From contig JAAYEH010000340.1 in the NCBI GenBank assembly GCA_012728855.1, forward strand, positions 1 to 64,000: DNA of 64,000 bases. The letters are read 5' to 3'. Shown piece by piece: positions 53,513 to 61,679 of the stretch; within the stretch, counting starts at the first letter, position 1; the number at the start of each line of letters is the position of its first letter. Position numbers and translations under genes: made by a program. The notes under the pieces were generated by a model, which did not search any database, had not been told where the DNA came from, and was given only the letters and a program-made list of their open reading frames with translations. This stretch comes from Rhodopirellula sp. (lineage in GTDB: Bacteria > Planctomycetota > Planctomycetia > Pirellulales > Thermoguttaceae).

Positions 53513-54328
53513 TCAGTGTTTCCCGTAGTTCATCTCGACGCCTTTGCGCTGCGCCATGATGTAGCCTTCCAGGGCCCGCATTTCCGGGCTATCCGGCTCG
53601 AGCTTGTCGCCGCGCACCGGGTTCTCGATACACCAGTTGATCATATCGCGGAGCAGAACCGTGCGGCCCAACTGCGTCTGAAACTTGGGATACGTCTCCG
53701 GGTGCGTGTTGGCCGCGTGAGGATGGCACATGTCGCACGATACGGCAACGGTACTGCCCAACGCATCGCCATCGTGGAAGATGCGGGAGCCCTCGGCCAC
53801 GAGCTTCTCGGTCTCGCGAGCCCAGGTGAGGATGTCGCGCTCGGTATAGTTGCCGTAAACATGCTCCTTGCCTTGCTCGCCGGTGAGCAGATCGGAGTTG
53901 TCGGCCGGCGGCAGAAAACTGTGCCGCTCTTTCTGCTCGGCAACCCATTTGGCCTCGGGATGGTCGCGTTTCCACTGGCCCATCAGGGCATCGGCCAGGG
54001 GCCGGCCGGAGAGATCCTTCGAGACGGCTACGGTATGCTCGCCGTCGCACGAGCCGACTTGGACGGTCTTGCCGTCGCCCGCTGGCGGCGCTTCCTTGGC
54101 GGCGGTTTCCTTGGCGGCCGTCTCCTCGGCAACGGCAGCGACTGCGAGTGCCGGCTGGAGGGATGCTTCAACGGGCGCAGCTTCCGGCGAACTCGTCGTG
54201 GAAACCCCGGCGAGAGACGGGGAGGAACCAGACGGTTGGCCGCACCCGATCCACAACGAGGTCAACGCTAAACAGGCGGTGCCGGCAAAGGCGCCCTTCA
54301 TACGCCGGCCAATCAGTATTCGATTCAT
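53513..54328 (-). CDS. Lipid-anchored mono-haem cytochrome c, SoxA-like
   Basis: 271 residues from ATG 54328 (AAGGAGA upstream); the longer frame from 54439 runs into the neighbour. The signal peptide ends LWIGC (lipidated C29). An Ala/Lys/Glu-rich spacer (repeated KETAAKEA) leads to one haem-binding CDMCH (198-202). Then come LLRDMINWCIENPVRGDKLE and SPEMRALEGYIMAQRKG, resembling SoxA/thiosulfate-oxidation c-type cytochromes. M266 in VEMNYGKH is a possible distal ligand. It is the last gene of the operon with a phosphoesterase and a di-haem peroxidase, and may deliver electrons to the peroxidase or belong to sulfur oxidation. The electron partner is unknown. Confidence 0.83.
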   Translation of the reverse strand: MNRILIGRRMKGAFAGTACLALTSLWIGCGQPSGSSPSLAGVSTTSSPEAAPVEASLQPALAVAAVAEETAAKETAAKEAPPAGDGKTVQVGSCDGEHTVAVSKDLSGRPLADALMGQWKRDHPEAKWVAEQKERHSFLPPADNSDLLTGEQGKEHVYGNYTERDILTWARETEKLVAEGSRIFHDGDALGSTVAVSCDMCHPHAANTHPETYPKFQTQLGRTVLLRDMINWCIENPVRGDKLEPDSPEMRALEGYIMAQRKGVEMNYGKH

Positions 54329-54345
54329 GGTTCGTCTCCTTGCTC

Positions 54346-55464
<1,119 letters not shown>

Positions 55465-55477
55465 TGTGGTTCGCTCC

Positions 55478-56827
55478 TTATTTCTGTTCGGTGCTCTTGG
55501 CCCCCGTCACGCGCTGCTCGAAAGGCAGCGTCTGGCGAAAAGCCATTGCTTCATCACGGACCGGGCGCTGCTTGGCGGCCGCGGCCCGCTGAAGCTCGAT
55601 TTGTCGCTGGTTCTCCTCCGAGAAGCGGACGTCGGTGAGGGTAAACAGGAAGGCCACCACCTGGTCGATCTCCTCCTCGGTGAGGGCCAACGGTTCAATG
55701 CCGCCGTCGAGAAACGGATTGGCTTCGCCCCCTTTGTTGTAGTGATCCATCACGTCCCACAGCGTCGCCAGCGACCCATCGTGCATATAGGGGGGAGTGA
55801 TGCCGATGTTCAGAATCAAGGGCGTGCGGAAGGAGCCGATGTCGGACCGGTTCTGGGTCACCATGAATCGGCCCAGTTCGCTCAGGTCGCTGGCCGTGGC
55901 CAACTCGTCCAGTTTCTGTTCCGAAGCGTCCTCTGCGAGAGCCTTGATCGCCTGCTTCGCCAGCGACTCGAAATTCTGGTGGCGGGCTGCGACGCCGACA
56001 TTGTGGAAGCGGTTGTCGGTGCCCAGCGGGTTCGACGGATTGATGGGATGACACGCCACACAGCGGGCCTTGCCGTTGAACAGTTCCCAGCCCGCGCGGG
56101 CCTGGGAGGAGATGGCCTCCTGGTCGCCGGCGAGGAACCGCCGCAGCGGCGAGTCCAGGAAAACCAGCGTCCGCTCGAAGGCCCCCATCGCTCGGCCCAT
56201 GTCTTCGTAGTTCATCTCCCTGCCGTAGGCCTTCTTGAACGCTTCCTGGTACTCCTGGTCATCGCGGATCGCCTTCAGAGCGGTCGCTTCATCGGGCATC
56301 CCCATCTCAATCGGGTTGAGGATGGGCATCTTGGCTTGATGATCCACCGTGGGCGACCGACCATCCCAGAACAACGTTTGGAGCAGGGCCACGTTGAGCG
56401 TGGTGGGCGAATTCCGTTTGCCGATCTGGCCGCCGATCCCTTCGGCGGTGGCCCGCTGATCGGTAAACCCCCGCGTCACGTCATGGCAGGTCGCACAAGA
56501 GACGCTGCCGTCCTGAGACAACCGCTTGTCGAAATAGAGCTTGCGCCCGAGGGCGATTCGCTCCGGCGTCGGCTTGTTGTCCGCGGGGACGAACGCCTCC
56601 CAGATCACCGGGTCGAAGGCTTCGTGAGCTTTGCTCGCGGCCGGTGCGGGCATGAGCTTGTCGAGCGCTTGCTGTTGAAACTCGACGGTCGCCGCCCCAA
56701 ATTGATCGCGAGGCACGCTCTGGGCCGATTCATCAGCGGCATTCACCCCGGGCAGATTTGCCCCGAGGAAAACGAAGCCGACTGCGGCCAGCCAGGGGCC
56801 GCTGCGAAGAAACCTCGTACAACACAT
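55478..56827 (-). CDS. Di-haem cytochrome c peroxidase (MauG/CcpA family)
   Basis: 449 residues from ATG 56827 with GGAGGTGAT upstream. A signal peptide precedes ADES. There are two haem-binding motifs, CATCH (111-115) and CVACH (256-260), in the two-domain arrangement of bacterial di-haem peroxidases, with RKLYFDKRLSQDGSVS before the first and GSFRTPLILNIGITPPYMHDG (split here as GSFRTPLILNIG and TPPYMHDG) in the second half. The family reduces H2O2 in the periplasm using electrons from small cytochromes. A gene for such a cytochrome is two genes downstream, and a Fur/PerR-type regulator lies upstream, consistent with peroxide control. Confidence 0.92.
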   Translation of the reverse strand: MCCTRFLRSGPWLAAVGFVFLGANLPGVNAADESAQSVPRDQFGAATVEFQQQALDKLMPAPAASKAHEAFDPVIWEAFVPADNKPTPERIALGRKLYFDKRLSQDGSVSCATCHDVTRGFTDQRATAEGIGGQIGKRNSPTTLNVALLQTLFWDGRSPTVDHQAKMPILNPIEMGMPDEATALKAIRDDQEYQEAFKKAYGREMNYEDMGRAMGAFERTLVFLDSPLRRFLAGDQEAISSQARAGWELFNGKARCVACHPINPSNPLGTDNRFHNVGVAARHQNFESLAKQAIKALAEDASEQKLDELATASDLSELGRFMVTQNRSDIGSFRTPLILNIGITPPYMHDGSLATLWDVMDHYNKGGEANPFLDGGIEPLALTEEEIDQVVAFLFTLTDVRFSEENQRQIELQRAAAAKQRPVRDEAMAFRQTLPFEQRVTGAKSTEQK

Positions 56828-56897
56828 GGCATCACCTCCAGTCCACAGGGACATCCAGAACGAACGGAGCTACACAGTCACTCAGCTAAGACATCCT

Positions 56898-57019
56898 GTA
56901 ACCGTTCACGGGGCGGAAGAGAGGGGGACAGGTCCATGTTTTCGGCCAACGCTTCTGATGCCAACTGCATCAACTGGCCGAAAAATGGACCAGTCCCCGT
57001 CCGCCCCGTGAACAGTTAC
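56898..57019. repeat. 122-bp palindrome between the regulator and peroxidase genes
   Basis: Outer arms GTAACCGTTCACGGGGCGG and CCGCCCCGTGAACAGTTAC, then GGGGGACAGGTCCAT against ATGGACCAGTCCCC, then CGGCCA against TGGCCG. The inner GGGACAGG/CCAGTCCC signature is that of the nested repeat family; the outer arms are unique. The right end overlaps the Fur-family stop codon (57016-57018). It could attenuate read-through from the regulator into the peroxidase operon. Confidence 0.82.
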
Positions 57020-57462
57020 GACATCTTGCGGCGGCACTCCGCGCAAAGGCCCACGAAATGCACCGTAAAATCTTCAATCTCAAAACCGTGCCGCTGGCTC
57101 GGCGCCAGCTTCAGCGTGTCAAAACTCTTCGTTTCGATGTCGATTACATGCTGGCACGACCGGCAAATCAGGTGATGATGCCGGTGGATCTTTCCGTCGA
57201 AACGGGCGATTGCCCCGGGATGGTGCAGTCGCCGAATTACGCCCATTTCCACAAGCGTGTCCAAAACCCGGTAGACCGTCGTGCGGGATAGCCCCGGAAT
57301 CCGCTCTTTCACCGCGTCGTGGATCTGGTCGGCGCTGGGGTGGTCGTCGCGCTCGAGCACCGCCTTGAGGATGTCGCGGCGCTGGACCGTCAGCGGCAGT
57401 CCCCGCCGGCGGCAGATGACCTCAAACTCCCGCAACCGTCCCTCAATCTCGTCCTCATTCAC
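57016..57462 (-). CDS. Fur family transcriptional regulator, PerR-like
   Basis: 148 residues from GTG 57462; a start at TTG 57492 would give 158. The winged-helix part has LPLTVQRRDILKAVLERDDHPSADQIHDAV and SRTTVYRVLDTLVEMGVI (recognition helix). The metal part has IHRHHHLICRSC and CAECRRK, two CxxC pairs for structural zinc. PerR-like repressors sense peroxide by metal-catalysed His oxidation and control peroxidases; the adjacent di-haem peroxidase gene supports this reading, but Fur or Zur function is not excluded. Confidence 0.88.
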   Translation of the reverse strand: MNEDEIEGRLREFEVICRRRGLPLTVQRRDILKAVLERDDHPSADQIHDAVKERIPGLSRTTVYRVLDTLVEMGVIRRLHHPGAIARFDGKIHRHHHLICRSCQHVIDIETKSFDTLKLAPSQRHGFEIEDFTVHFVGLCAECRRKMS

Positions 57463-57590
57463 GGTAGACTCGCGCTTGCCCCTTATCGCCAACGTACCCG
57501 CCAGCGGACCGCTCGTATCGCACTATGACGGACGCCTCCGCCGGGCTAAAGTGCGGTAATTTGTACCATCTAGCAGGAATTACTAACCAA

Positions 57591-57619
57591 AGTTAAGCAG
57601 AGCGGAGAGGATTTGTCAA
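57591..57619 (-). promoter_or_regulatory. Putative promoter of the PerR/Fur regulator gene
   Basis: A perfect TTGACA (57614-57619), a 17-bp spacer, then TTAACT (57591-57596) on the minus strand. An inverted repeat GTAATT...AATTAC (57556-57583) lies just downstream and could be an operator, though it is not a canonical Fur or PerR box. No gene lies in the rest of 57463-57853. Confidence 0.4.
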
Positions 57620-57853
57620 TAGGATAGGGCAAGTTTTTTCCAGGCGGCGATTTCCAGGGCGTTCCTGGTAATACCGTGGGAGAACGACTCCGGCGCGGCC
57701 GGTCGCTATCGAGTATCCCTTCGACATAAGATCGCAGACAGTGCGATCGATTCGGCCGCGGGCTCTTGCCGCAGAATGCCTGGCCGCCTATCCTGGCTGC
57801 AGGGGAAGATCGAGTTTTCCGAACAAGTTCCGCTCGACAGAAGGAGAGCTGCA

Positions 57854-58297
57854 ATGCAATCGAACATCGCCTGGCTGTGGATCGGTTTGGCAACCGTTGG
57901 TCTTCTGCACACCGGTGTGTCCGGGGTCGGCGCGGCGGAGCCGCGAGATGGGGTCTTCATTCATGTCACGCACGGCAAGGACGACCCGCACCGGGTGCTG
58001 ATGGCGCTGAACATGGCGAGCATCATGGCCGATGATCGGGATGTGCTCGTTTACTTCGACGTCAAAGGGATCCAAGTGGTGCTCAAGCACGCAGAGAACC
58101 TTCGCTACGCCCAATTCCCGCCGTCCAAAGAACAACTCGTGGCGTTGCCGGAGAAGGGAGTGATCCTGATGGCGTGTCCGGGGTGCCTGAAGGCCGCCGG
58201 GAAGGCGAAGGACGATCTTGCGCCAGGCGTCGAACTTGCCGACAAAGACCGGTTCTTTTCCTTTACCAAGGGAAGAATCCTGACGCTCGATTATTGA
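57854..58297 (+). CDS. Exported DsrE-family protein
   Basis: 147 residues from ATG 57854 after AAGGAGAGCT. The signal peptide NIAWLWIGLATVGLLHTGVSGVGAA is followed by a DsrE/DsrF-like alpha/beta fold: GVFIHVTHGKDDPHRVLMAL, VLVYFDVKGIQVV, EKGVILMACPGCLKAAG and FFSFTKGRILTLDY. The CPGC pair sits where DsrE-type proteins carry the sulfur-binding Cys. DsrE proteins bind or relay persulfide sulfur; export to the periplasm is less usual. It is followed by the antiporter gene after 62 bp. Confidence 0.8.
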   Translation: MQSNIAWLWIGLATVGLLHTGVSGVGAAEPRDGVFIHVTHGKDDPHRVLMALNMASIMADDRDVLVYFDVKGIQVVLKHAENLRYAQFPPSKEQLVALPEKGVILMACPGCLKAAGKAKDDLAPGVELADKDRFFSFTKGRILTLDY

Positions 58298-58359
58298 TCT
58301 CCGAGCCGGTCGCCTTGGCTACTGCCCTTGGCATCAACGTCCGACTCGGGGAGACTCCG

Positions 58360-59454
58360 ATGGTCGAATACCTGTTACCGATCTTCTCGATAATCGTTGG
58401 GCTTGCGGTCCTCATCGCCGGAGGCGAGGCTCTCGTCCGAGGCGCCTCCGCCCTGGCGGTTACTGCCCGGATATCGCCGCTGGTGGTGGGCCTGACCGTG
58501 GTGGCGTTTGGAACCAGTTCGCCCGAGCTGGCCGTCAGTATCCAAGCGAGTCTCGCCGGCCAGGCCGACATCGCTATCGGCAACGTCGTGGGCAGCAACA
58601 TCTGCAACGTGCTGTTGATCCTCGGTCTGTCGGCAGTCGTCGCCCCGCTGGTCGTCTCCAGCCGGCTGATCCGGTTCGACGTGCCTGTGATGATCGTCGT
58701 GTCCTGCCTGCTCCCGCTCATGGCGCTCGATTTGCGTATTGGCCGGATCGACGGCGCCCTGCTCTTCACCGCGGTCGTGGTCTATACGGCCTGGCTGGTG
58801 GTGCAGAGCCGCAGGGAGAACAAGCAGATCGTCGACGAGTTTTCCGGGCAACTCCCCGGCCCGCCAAAAGCCGGCTGGAAAACGGTTCTTCTTCAGGTCG
58901 GGCTGATCGCGCTGGGACTGGCGCTGCTGGCGATCGGCTCCCGCCTGCTGGTGCAGGGCGCGACAGCGGTTGCCCGGCTTCTGGAACTGAGCGAATTGAT
59001 TGTCGGTCTGACGATCGTTGCCGTGGGAACTTCCCTGCCGGAACTGGTGACCTCCGTGGTTGCCGCGCTCCGCGGAGCGCGGGATATTGCCGTAGGCAAC
59101 ATCGTGGGCAGCAACATCTTCAATATCCTGGCGGTGCTCGGGCTTGCCGCGGTGCTCACTCCAGAGGGAGTGGCCGTTTCCCGCTCGGCGCTGCTTTTTG
59201 ATATCCCGGTAATGATCGCCGTGGCGGTGGCGTGCCTGCCGATCTTTTTTACCGGCGCAACGATCGCTCGCTGGGAAGGGTTTCTCTTTCTGGCGTACTA
59301 CGTCTTCTATACGGCGTATCTCGTGCTGAGCGCCACCGGCAGCCCGGTGGCTCGCACGCTGGGGGCGGTCGTCCTGTTGTATGTCGTTCCCCTGACCGTA
59401 ATCACGCTCCTGGTTACGGTTCTCGCCAGCCTGCGCAAGCGCAACGGCGGATGA
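58360..59454 (+). CDS. yrbG: Calcium/sodium antiporter, YrbG/CaCA family
   Basis: 364 residues from ATG 58360 (GGGGAG upstream); the frame is open from 58174 inside the DsrE gene. About ten transmembrane helices form two inverted halves, each with an alpha-repeat: VGLTVVAFGTSSPELAVSIQ with GNVVGSNICNVLLILG (about 42-90), and VGLTIVAVGTSLPELVTSVV with GNIVGSNIFNILAVLG (about 214-264). The GTSxPEL and GNxxGSNxxN motifs bind the cations. The family exchanges Ca2+ for Na+ across the inner membrane. A hydrophilic loop lies between the halves. Symbol given by family resemblance. Confidence 0.92.
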   Translation: MVEYLLPIFSIIVGLAVLIAGGEALVRGASALAVTARISPLVVGLTVVAFGTSSPELAVSIQASLAGQADIAIGNVVGSNICNVLLILGLSAVVAPLVVSSRLIRFDVPVMIVVSCLLPLMALDLRIGRIDGALLFTAVVVYTAWLVVQSRRENKQIVDEFSGQLPGPPKAGWKTVLLQVGLIALGLALLAIGSRLLVQGATAVARLLELSELIVGLTIVAVGTSLPELVTSVVAALRGARDIAVGNIVGSNIFNILAVLGLAAVLTPEGVAVSRSALLFDIPVMIAVAVACLPIFFTGATIARWEGFLFLAYYVFYTAYLVLSATGSPVARTLGAVVLLYVVPLTVITLLVTVLASLRKRNGG

Positions 59455-59625
59455 GACCCGCGGCGGACATCCGCGAGTGGCTTGCCATGCCCCCGGGGCT
59501 CTCCTGACGGCGACCCGTCGATTGCGGATTGATGGAATTCCTGTTATATGTATATCGTGGAATGGCCGAGGGACAATGGCGTCGTCAGCCCCCCCTCGCT
59601 CGTTCGCGTTGAGCGGGGCATTCTA
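59455..59625. other. Intergenic stretch after the antiporter gene
   Basis: No gene. It contains an AT-rich patch (TTATATGTATAT, about 59543-59555), then the nested palindromic repeat begins. Confidence 0.5.
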
Positions 59626-59725
59626 AGAGCCTATCCCAAAACCTTGGCGGAGAGCGGGACAGGCACATTTTGCTCCGAAGACTCCGCAAAATGAGCCAGT
59701 CCCCGACGGTTTTGGGATAGGCTCT
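59626..59725 (+). repeat. Nested palindromic repeat, copy 4
   Basis: 100 bp, same orientation as copies 2 and 3, with perfect outer arms AGAGCCTATCCCAAAACC/GGTTTTGGGATAGGCTCT and an identical 46-bp core. One base differs from copy 3 between the arms (AGAGCGGGAC rather than AGAGGGGGAC). Confidence 0.9.
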
Positions 59726-59753
59726 AAATGTGACCTTGTTTGCCAGTCGTACC

Positions 59754-60176
59754 ATGGGAAGCTTTCCCTGCCCGAATCGCTTGATCAGGCTCTCAGTTTC
59801 CGCCATCGTGGCGGCAGCAATGGTGGCGGCATTGGTCCGCTATGTTGCGAACGGTCCCAGCCAGACTGTCGTGGCGGACTGCTCGCCCCTCACCGGCTGC
59901 GGCGAGCAAGAAGCGACTTACTCGGGTTCTCACGCAGGCCCGCAGTGGCCCACGTACTCTCCCGCGGATCGGCAGCCATCTCCCGCCGCATGGCAGGCGG
60001 AAGGCTCATCACACATCAGCGCGAGTTCGGAGAGGTGGAAATCAGGTTCCTTCTCCGGTGTTCAAGCCGGTCCGAGTAATCGACGGCTGCCCGGAAGACA
60101 ACGCCTTTCGGGGCTCTCTTGCCGAGTTGGTTCGCATCGTTCTCTCCAGATTCTCCTCTGTCGATGGATCGTTTGA
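59754..60176 (+). CDS. Doubtful small exported protein, possibly frameshifted
   Basis: ATG 59754 opens a 140-codon frame with a signal-like segment (LSVSAIVAAAMVAALVRYVA), then a Ser/Pro/Gln-rich tail. A second frame becomes more protein-like near 60060 (VFKPVRVIDGCPEDNAFRGS), so a frameshift around 60050 is possible. No domain and no clear ribosome site were seen. It starts 28 bp after a palindromic repeat. Confidence 0.3.
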   Translation: MGSFPCPNRLIRLSVSAIVAAAMVAALVRYVANGPSQTVVADCSPLTGCGEQEATYSGSHAGPQWPTYSPADRQPSPAAWQAEGSSHISASSERWKSGSFSGVQAGPSNRRLPGRQRLSGLSCRVGSHRSLQILLCRWIV

Positions 60177-60349
60177 TCTGCCGGCTGGGATGCGTGCGCA
60201 TCCCTGGAAGTCCTTGGCAGTGCCCCCATCCAGTTTTCGCTGCGCGGGCTAGACGTACAGCGTGCGTCTATCGTGGAAGCCGGCCATCTGACCAGCGTCG
60301 CATGGCCGCAGTCTCACACGATGACCTGCGTTGCAGCAGGAGAAGAATC

Positions 60350-60547
60350 ATGGAACATTTGGAAACCGTTTATTGCAGTCGATGCAAGAAGGGCGTTCAG
60401 TACCATTACGACCCGGTCAACCACTGGAAAGAGCTTCTGGTGACGATATTCACCTTTGGCATGTGGCTGCCGATGTGGCTTTGCATGGTATTTGGCCCCA
60501 CCAAGATGTGCAACGAATGTAACGGGCCCTTATGGGACGACGCGTAG
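60350..60547 (+). CDS. LITAF-like zinc-ribbon membrane protein, 65 residues
   Basis: ATG 60350 follows CAGGAGAAGAATC. An N-terminal CSRC (C9, C12) and a C-terminal CNEC (C54, C57) flank a hydrophobic stretch, LLVTIFTFGMWLPMWLCMVFG (21 residues; core LLVTIFTFGMWLPMW). The order CxxC, hydrophobic segment, CxxC is that of LITAF-like domains, in which the zinc ribbon is built from both ends and the hydrophobic part dips into the membrane. Bacterial members are uncharacterised. It stands alone between a doubtful frame and a convergent outer-membrane gene. Confidence 0.72.
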   Translation: MEHLETVYCSRCKKGVQYHYDPVNHWKELLVTIFTFGMWLPMWLCMVFGPTKMCNECNGPLWDDA

Positions 60548-60603
60548 GAACACCGCGCTGCCTACGCAGGCTTCATGTGCGGACTTCTCGGTCGATAGCA
60601 CGC

Positions 60604-61518
60604 TCATCGGAAGCGGATCGACAAGCCGGTGCCGAGGAAATAATCGTCGGCGGCATCGTTCAGCCCGGCGCCTGCGCGAATGTCCCATTGGATGTCATCG
60701 TTCAGCAGCAGCGTAAAGCCGCCGTTGAAGTAGTGTTGCACTTCTGCCGTGTCGGCGCCGTGCGGGAAGAGCCCGAACCACTCGGTATAGAGGCCGACGC
60801 GATCCGACAGGCTACGAACGATCGTCCACGACTGGGCCCACTCGGTGTAGACGTCTTGGGTCGCTTCGTCGAGGTTGCTGTTGAATTGGGTGCTGCCTGC
60901 CGTGGAGAAGCAGTCGTTGATCTCCCAGGAATAGAGCCAGTTCAGTCCCGGCAAGAGCCGGTCGGCGGTGAACGCCCGCGCCCCGGTCGGCACCATGCTC
61001 TGGAGAATCAGCGCCATCTCGGGCAGAATCCCCTCTTGCGGAGTGAGCCCGATTTTAAAGCCAAGGTACAGATCTTCCGCCCCCGAGAACTCCGCAACTT
61101 GGACGCTCTGATGGGCGAAGTTCCATCCCACGCGGGCCTCCAGCCACTCGGCGAAGATACCGTAGCGAAAGAGTGTCTCCGGGCAGGAGTGGCCGATTGT
61201 TTTCTGGGTGCCGTTGTCGTCGAAAGAGTACGTGTAGCCGAACTCGATTTGCAGCACGCGTCGGCCGACGGTGCTGCTGGCCTCGGTGAAGTCGGGCCGG
61301 TCGGTGACCAGGGGTTCGTCCAGGTTAGGGCCCCCTTGGAAGCTTGTTCCATAGCTCCACTGCAAGAGAGTCTTTCGAGGCTCCCAAAGGGAGGTGTTTG
61401 ATTCGTCCTGCGGATCTACTTCAGCCGCGGCTCGCGGCTCTCCGGAACCGAGGAGGATTGCCATGGCGGCGATGAGCAGGCCCATCGGGTTTACACGGCA
61501 GGAGCAGAACTTGCTCAT
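60604..61518 (-). CDS. Outer-membrane beta-barrel protein, MetA-pathway/transporter-like
   Basis: 304 residues, ATG 61518. The signal peptide GLLIAAMAILLGSGEPRAAA is followed by LVTDRPDFTEASSTVGRRVL, the typical opening of Phenol_MetA_deg (DUF3187-like) barrels. Alternating strands follow to the C-terminal aromatic-type end (DYFLGTGLSIRFR): QIEFGYTYSFDDN, ARVGWNFAHQSVQ, LYLGFKIGLTPQ, LYTEWFGLFPH, YFNGGFTLLLNDDIQWDIR. It probably sits in the outer membrane as a channel. It lies 161 bp downstream of the CobN-like gene on the same strand, so the two may be co-transcribed and could work together in porphyrin or metal uptake; that link is inference. Confidence 0.8.
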   Translation of the reverse strand: MSKFCSCRVNPMGLLIAAMAILLGSGEPRAAAEVDPQDESNTSLWEPRKTLLQWSYGTSFQGGPNLDEPLVTDRPDFTEASSTVGRRVLQIEFGYTYSFDDNGTQKTIGHSCPETLFRYGIFAEWLEARVGWNFAHQSVQVAEFSGAEDLYLGFKIGLTPQEGILPEMALILQSMVPTGARAFTADRLLPGLNWLYSWEINDCFSTAGSTQFNSNLDEATQDVYTEWAQSWTIVRSLSDRVGLYTEWFGLFPHGADTAEVQHYFNGGFTLLLNDDIQWDIRAGAGLNDAADDYFLGTGLSIRFR

Positions 61519-61679
61519 TTCAGGGGCTCCCCTCTGCGATTGCGCACCGGCGCGGCTCCGGTCTTCCTGTCGTCGCGCTCATCCGGGGCCATCGAGCGAA
61601 ACTCGTGCGTATTCCCTCCGGGGGCTCTGGTGAGGTTGCGAACGTGCGGGCAGCGTAGAGTTTGACACCCGCACGAACG

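Noticed and set aside
57556-57583. PerR or Fur box upstream of the regulator
   Set aside because: The inverted repeat GTAATT...AATTAC has a 16-bp spacer and does not match known Fur/PerR consensus; it is kept only as a possible operator within the promoter note.
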